Positions 60,135 through 64,000 of a stretch of DNA of 64,000 bases are shown here, in pieces (within the stretch, counting starts at the first letter, position 1; the number at the start of each line of letters is the position of its first letter). The DNA comes from Cyclina sinensis. Lineage: Eukaryota > Mollusca > Bivalvia > Venerida > Veneridae. The notes below the pieces were generated by a model. That model did no database searches. It was not told the DNA's origin and saw nothing but the letters and a program-made list of their open reading frames with translations. The position numbers and the translations under genes are program-made. The stretch is from assembly GCA_012932295.1 (NCBI GenBank), contig JAAONU010000123.1, forward strand, positions 434,001-498,000, given 5' to 3'.

Positions 60135-63100
60135 AAAACAGAACTAAAGAAAGAACGAAAGAAAGAAAGAAAGAAAGAAACTAAACGAAATAGGTGTTAA
60201 CTGTTGAACGAGAGGACATCTGGCTCAACAACAATAAAGCTGTTATACGAAATTAAAGCTGAATGTCGAGTCTATATAGGTTCGTCATTGTAATACCTAA
60301 CGGACTTTAAGTTTTGTTAAAGTTATTACTTTAACTCAATCAATACATTTATTTCTAAAACTGCAACCCTTTTTAACAAAGTTTGTTTTAGTTGGTCATT
60401 TATAAACATTGTAGTCTGCATTGTTTTAAGCACATCCACACGTTTTATATTTCAGTGAACGAAACCGGCCATCTTAAAGGAAACAAAGGCTTTGGAAGTA
60501 AGTATTTTTTCTTCAAGTGCAAGAAACAACTATATAGCAACGGTTTAAACGATGACTTTTAGTGGCTTTCTAGTCTTAGAATATTACATTATTTACTTAT
60601 ATTCCATCTTCTGTGCTTTCTGATACGTGTATAGAAAGGTAGTTAAAAGATCAAACGATAAAAAACACCAACAGGGTAAACCTTAGGGACTGACAGGGTG
60701 ATCTGGGTGGAACGTAGCGACCGACTAGATGATCTGGGTGGGACATAACGACCGACTAGATGATCTGGGTGGAACGTAGCGACCGACTAGATAATCTGGG
60801 TGGAACGTAGCGACCGACTAGATGATCTGGGTGGAACGTAGCGACCGACTAGATGATCTGGGTGGGACGTAGCGACCGACTAGATGATCTGGGTGGAACG
60901 TAGCGACCGACTAGATGATCTAGGTGGAACGTAGCGACCGACTAGATGATCTGGGTGGAACGTAGCGACCGACTAGATGATCTGGGTGGAACGTAGCGAC
61001 CGACTAGATGATCTGGGTGGGACGTAGCCACCGACTAGATGATCTGGGTGGAACGTAGCGACCGACTAGATGATCTAGGTGGAACGTAGCGACCGACTAG
61101 ATGATCTGGGTGGAACGTAGCGACCAACTAGATGATCTGGGTGGAACGTAGCGACCAGCTAGATGATCTGGGTGGAACGTAGCGACCGACTAGATGATCT
61201 GGGTGGGACGTAGCCACCGACTAGATGATCTGGGTGGAACGTAGCGACCAACTAGATGATCTGGGTGGAACGTAGCGACCGAATAGATGATCTGGGTGGA
61301 ACGTAGCGACCAGCTAGATGATCTGGGTGTAACGTAGCGACCAGCTAGATGATCTGGGTGGAACGTAGCGACCGACTAGATGATCTGGGTGTAACGTAGC
61401 GACTGACTTGATCTGGGTGAAACCTAGCGATCGACTAGATGATCTGGCTGGGACGTAGCGACCGACTAGATTATTTGAGTGGAACGTAGCGACCGACTTG
61501 ATCTGGGTGAAACCTAGCGATCGACAAGATGATCTGGCTGGAACGTAGCGACCGACTAGATTATTTGAGTGGAACGTAGCGACCGACTTTATGACCTGTA
61601 TCATTTTGTTTCTATTTAGATTTTACTTCCGCTTCTATCTTGTGTTTCTCGTAAATCTATTGTCCTAGAATATTTCTGTTCTAATCTATATACAAAGGTT
61701 ATTATTATGAGGACTATGTCTACTTTCAGGGCCAACAATAAATTGCAGTGATGAGATCAAGGATGTAGCTGTTAATAGCCAAAGAAATTTGGCCTACATG
61801 AACAATCTCAATATCCGGGCATGGGACTCGAATGGTTTTGACTTGAAGGTAATGCTGATTTTCATTTGATTAATCTTGACTAAAAGTTATATTTATAACA
61901 TAATAAAGAACCGGTGTTTTGTAAATCTGTCTGATTTGTTTCATGTTACATGCAGGTTAGTTTTTAGCCACGATAGACACTTCACTGGAATGATCTTGAA
62001 ACAAACCTTTTATTGCAAGCAGGAAAATTCACTGTAAAGTCTTTCTGATACAAGTTTCATTTCTTCAGAATCAAATGTTGTCACGTGACATGGTAGCCGC
62101 CAAGTATTTTTTTATGATTCACATGTTGAGTACATTTTACATACTTAAAGTGTTGACGTTTGAATATTAATAATAGGTATACTACACACCATCATATGCC
62201 CTGCATGACAGAAGTCCGATTTCACATAGAAATATTGAACTCATTAGTGCCTCGGCGGCAGATTCTACTGGACACATAGTTAAGTGTCACCAAAAAGTGC
62301 GCATTGTCGGTGAGTTTACAATTAGAAAATACATTAATTTTCAATTTCCATTTTCCAAGTTTAGTTTTGAACAAAATAATATCTTTAACGACAATATGTG
62401 TAAATTGTATATGCTGTTTTCTCATTTTACATTTGCTAATGAAAGAAGACAGGATATCTTTTCCTTTCTTGTCTGTTTTCCTATTTATTTCTGTAAAGAA
62501 GTGTGTTTAGTGATTTTAAGATAATCGATTGAAATAGAATAATCGTTGACGGCCGTGTTAATGTCGACAACAGTCGATTTTCATTTCCAAGAATCGACGG
62601 TGCTGGATTGCAAGGGAAGTCACTCTGTAGGAATGTTTTAACAAGTGTACATTTGACATTATAAATAGTTTACATAGCTTGAAAAATAAATGATTGAGTA
62701 CTATTTGATTTGTTTTATCATGCATCCAAACAGTATTTGTTGTGACAATACTGTCTCATTAGGATGAACGTGTACAACGCTCCTGAAAGTGTTTCCAGTT
62801 GCTCTATGTTTATAACATTTCGATTATTTGCCGATAGTAAATCGAAAAGCTTTCTTTTCGATTCGATAATCAATTTTTATTTCAGTCTTATTTTACAACA
62901 TTGTGTTACATTAGCTTAGTTTTAACACGTAGGAGCATTGTCGAATTAGACAAATCTCAGTACTCGGTTATCTGAGAGAACCGTTTATGGATGTTCAATA
63001 TTGTTTTTATTTCTTCATCTTGGTGAAGACAGGACTTTTTCTTCAAGTAATTCAATTAAAAAAATGCATGTTTCAGAAAATTTGCCAAATTTTCGATCAG

Positions 63101-63990
63101 ATTTCGGCGAACTATTGAGCACCTTTCATCGTAAATATGGTATGGTCCAACCGATTTCACTGGTAACGTGACTAATTTTGTCTTCATTTTTCACAGATCG
63201 AACTCCACCAAGGTTTTTGTTCTGTCCTTCCGACATTTCTGCAATAGAGCACCAGATCGTTTCATGGATAAAACCGCGAGCAGACGACAATGTTGGTCTA
63301 TTGTCTATCTATAGCAATGTCAAGCCTTTCACGAGCTTTCATCAGGAATACAGCATGGTCGTTTACACATGCAACCGACTATGACGGCAACAAAGCCTTT
63401 TGTCAGTTTTTGTCCACGTCACTAAAGGAGGTAAGCCCGTATGTCTACTATTAAAATGAACATAGGCTTTGTTTAAGGCATTGTTTCTATGTCTTTTTTC
63501 TGGTTCTAGTTTGGATTTAATGACGACAGGAAAAATAATACTTCCGGCATAATTGATTTCTTTTTGTTTTTATAAAGGAAAATCAGAAATTAGTATCTAC
63601 TCAAAGCAACTTGAAAGCTAAATATTTCTATTGTCTGCTGTCACTTAGTCGAAAGAAGTCCAGTTTCATTTAAACTGTGATAAAACTGATTTCATATGAC
63701 TTCACGGAATTTGTTTTGCAATATTTACGCACATTGTCGTTTGCTTTCCTTTGTAGATACAATTCCACCATATTTCTCATATTGTCCAACTGCTGTTTAT
63801 GGAAATGAGGGCAAGCCTTTGTATTGGCAAGAGCCGAGGGCATCCGATAATGAGGGCATTAGGTCTTTGGTCAGCACCCACAACTCAGATAGTTTCTTCT
63901 CGCCTGGAGTTACAAAGGTTGTATATACTGCCACTGACTACGCAAACAACAAGGCTTATTGTACATTCCATGTCTACATAGCACCAAAAG
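50983..63990 (+). CDS. Extracellular mosaic protein (Cys-rich head/EMI-like, EGF x3, WAP, VWC, HYR x3+), partial
   Basis: Thirteen plus-strand exons joined by consistent phases: 50983-51037, 51101-51349, 52243-52343, 53397-53492, 53948-54055, 54342-54446, 55405-55622, 56648-56738, 60456-60497, 61730-61848, 62177-62309, 63197-63430, 63757-63990. All introns inside are GT-AG; the last donor reads GCAAGT. Almost all residues belong to disulfide-rich extracellular modules, so the product is secreted or a cell-surface ectodomain, plausibly in adhesion, matrix or immune recognition as for other EGF/HYR mosaics. The true 5' end is unsettled (see 49606-49694) and the 3' end lies beyond 64000. I do not recognise a named orthologue. 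A stop-creating indel pair in exon 63197-63430 needs explaining. Confidence 0.85.
53397..54446 (+). CDS. Mosaic gene: three EGF-like exons
   Basis: Each exon is flanked by phase 1 introns, as is usual for shuffled EGF modules. 53397-53492: LCKNGGTYDRRMKRCMCTQG then YSGQHCEI. 53948-54055: LCHRGCLNGGMCTPTTAGNN then ACLCPPHASGSHCQY. 54342-54446: LQCPQRCENGGHCILDGTLP then ACKCPPGFYGKTCSH. The CxNGG.C...C.C..G..G..C spacing is typical. None has the D/N-x-D/N-E calcium-binding signature. The last part of each exon ends at GTACGG, GTAAGA or GTGAGT donors. Confidence 0.88.
54718..55262. repeat. 26-bp intronic minisatellite (TTGGGATTCTAGTCCTGGTC)
   Basis: About 20 units of TTGGGATTCTAGTCCTGGTC CTTTCC, with G/T variants, in the intron between the third EGF exon and the WAP/VWC exon. 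Confidence 0.95.
55405..56738 (+). CDS. Mosaic gene: WAP domain followed by VWC domain split over two exons
   Basis: Exon 55405-55622 encodes CPQPNTTLCTDLYCSDGCST, DGECPKDQVCCTDGCCMKC, a four-disulfide-core (WAP) arrangement, then GCWHDGILYERLSMFRKDNC T, the first half of a von Willebrand factor C domain. It ends ACG|GTACAT in phase 0. Exon 56648-56738 supplies the second half, TCFCKMNGTSRCYTDPVSYD then NDYCCFFDCK, ending G|GTAAGG. Reading on past the donor at 55623 gives a longer frame (119 aa) with CCCC, but it lacks the VWC second half, so splicing is preferred. WAP domains often inhibit proteases; that role is not shown here. Confidence 0.85.
55795..56035. repeat. 25-bp intronic minisatellite (TTACTTATCGTCTTTCGTTA)
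   Basis: About nine to ten units of GGGTTACTTATCGTCTTTCG TTAAA, with few changes, in the intron that splits the VWC domain. Confidence 0.95.
57170..60190. repeat. ~3-kb polypurine minisatellite (AAAGAAAGAAAGACAGAAC)
   Basis: A continuous strand-asymmetric array built from GAAA blocks alternating with GACAGAACTAAA or GACAGAACCAAA. Higher-order repeats are visible: the stretch near 58080-58310 recurs near 58495-58750 and 58910-59130. It fills most of the intron 56739-60455. The many long minus-strand frames (LSFFLSLVLSFF..) and plus-strand frames (KERKTELK..) are repeat artefacts. Confidence 0.97.
60690..61590. repeat. 31-bp intronic minisatellite (GATGATCTGGGTGGAACGTA)
   Basis: About 28 units of GATGATCTGGGTGGAACGTA GCGACCGACTA, with higher-order variants (GGGACGTAGCCACC units recur). 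It lies in the intron before the first HYR exon. The 96-aa minus-strand frame is a repeat artefact. Confidence 0.97.
61730..63990 (+). CDS. Mosaic gene: HYR modules 1-3
   Basis: Linker exon 60456-60497 (NETGHLKGNKGFG) leads into HYR 1, split as 61730-61848 (PTINCSDEIKDVAVN, AWDSNGFDLK) and 62177-62309 (VYYTPSYALHDRS, ASAADSTGHIVKCHQKVRIV). HYR 2 is exon 63197-63430 (RTPPRFLFCPSDI, VSWIKPRADDN, YSMVVYT). HYR 3 is exon 63757-63990 (TIPPYFSYCPTAV, YWQEPRASDNEG, VVYTATDYANNKAYCTFHVY). The P.F..CP..I, W..P.A.DN and A.D...N.A.C.F.V pattern is that of hyalin-repeat (HYR) immunoglobulin-like modules. HYR 2 and 3 are single phase-1 exons, as expected for duplicated modules. Confidence 0.85.
63361..63430 (+). 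other. Indel pair disrupting the HYR 2 exon
   Basis: After VVYT the sequence reads ACATGCAACCGACTATGA and stops at TGA in the module frame. Ignoring one T (ACA|T|GCAACC) gives ATDYDGNKAFCQF, parallel to ATDYANNKAYCTF in HYR 3. A missing T in CAGTTTTTGTCC would then restore VHVTKG up to the GTAAGC donor. So a +1 and a -1 change lie about 40 bases apart. They could be real inactivating mutations, an allele, or assembly errors. Confidence 0.8.
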
Positions 63991-64000
63991 GCAAGTTTCT

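Noticed and set aside
60690..61590. Regular direct repeats that might suggest a CRISPR array
   Set aside because: The units are contiguous 31-mers with no unique spacers, in an intron of a eukaryotic gene. The same applies to the 44-bp array at 30064-30423.

Overview
The window is eukaryotic DNA, most likely from a marine bivalve mollusc. It is AT-rich and its genes are split by long introns with GT-AG boundaries. It carries tRNA-derived SINEs, TIR elements, a LINE and many minisatellites, including the 'GGAGTTATGCTCCGGACAAA' and 'CGGACGGACGG' repeats that are familiar in bivalve genomes. Species is not determinable from sequence alone. Exon boundaries were called by eye from splice sites, reading phase and protein family patterns.

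Layout. 1-1967 (minus): the N-terminal half of WASHC1, the WASH complex actin-nucleation factor. 2.7-10.5 kb: a nest of mobile DNA. A 5.4-kb unit bounded by inverted repeats holds a SINE and a 5'-truncated APE-type LINE, and the LINE ORF is split by a 431-bp TTAA-flanked element that itself contains a tRNA-like Pol III promoter. 12.3-13.8 kb: a 415-bp tandem repeat. 15.1-25.7 kb: an old direct segmental duplication. Each unit holds a 26-bp satellite (large in one, a remnant in the other), an intronless class A GPCR, and the last exon of a methyltransferase-like gene, which is a pseudogene in the first unit and intact in the second. 25.2-31.6 kb (minus): the methyltransferase-like gene. Two upstream exons join it in phase and would give it an N-terminal membrane anchor.

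31.7-50.9 kb is mostly non-coding: minisatellites, foldback elements, four kinds of SINE or SINE-like copy, and a nearly identical 1,664-bp tandem duplication (44.1-47.4 kb).

50.9-64 kb (plus): a multi-exon secreted or cell-surface mosaic gene. In order it encodes a Cys-rich head with an EMI-like segment, three EGF modules, a WAP domain, a VWC domain split over two exons, and at least three HYR modules, continuing past the right edge. Several of its introns carry unrelated minisatellites, one about 3 kb of GAAA-type DNA. One HYR exon contains a +1/-1 indel pair that introduces a stop.

The genes do not form an obvious pathway. The main stories are the GPCR/methyltransferase duplication, the nested transposons and the mosaic extracellular gene.
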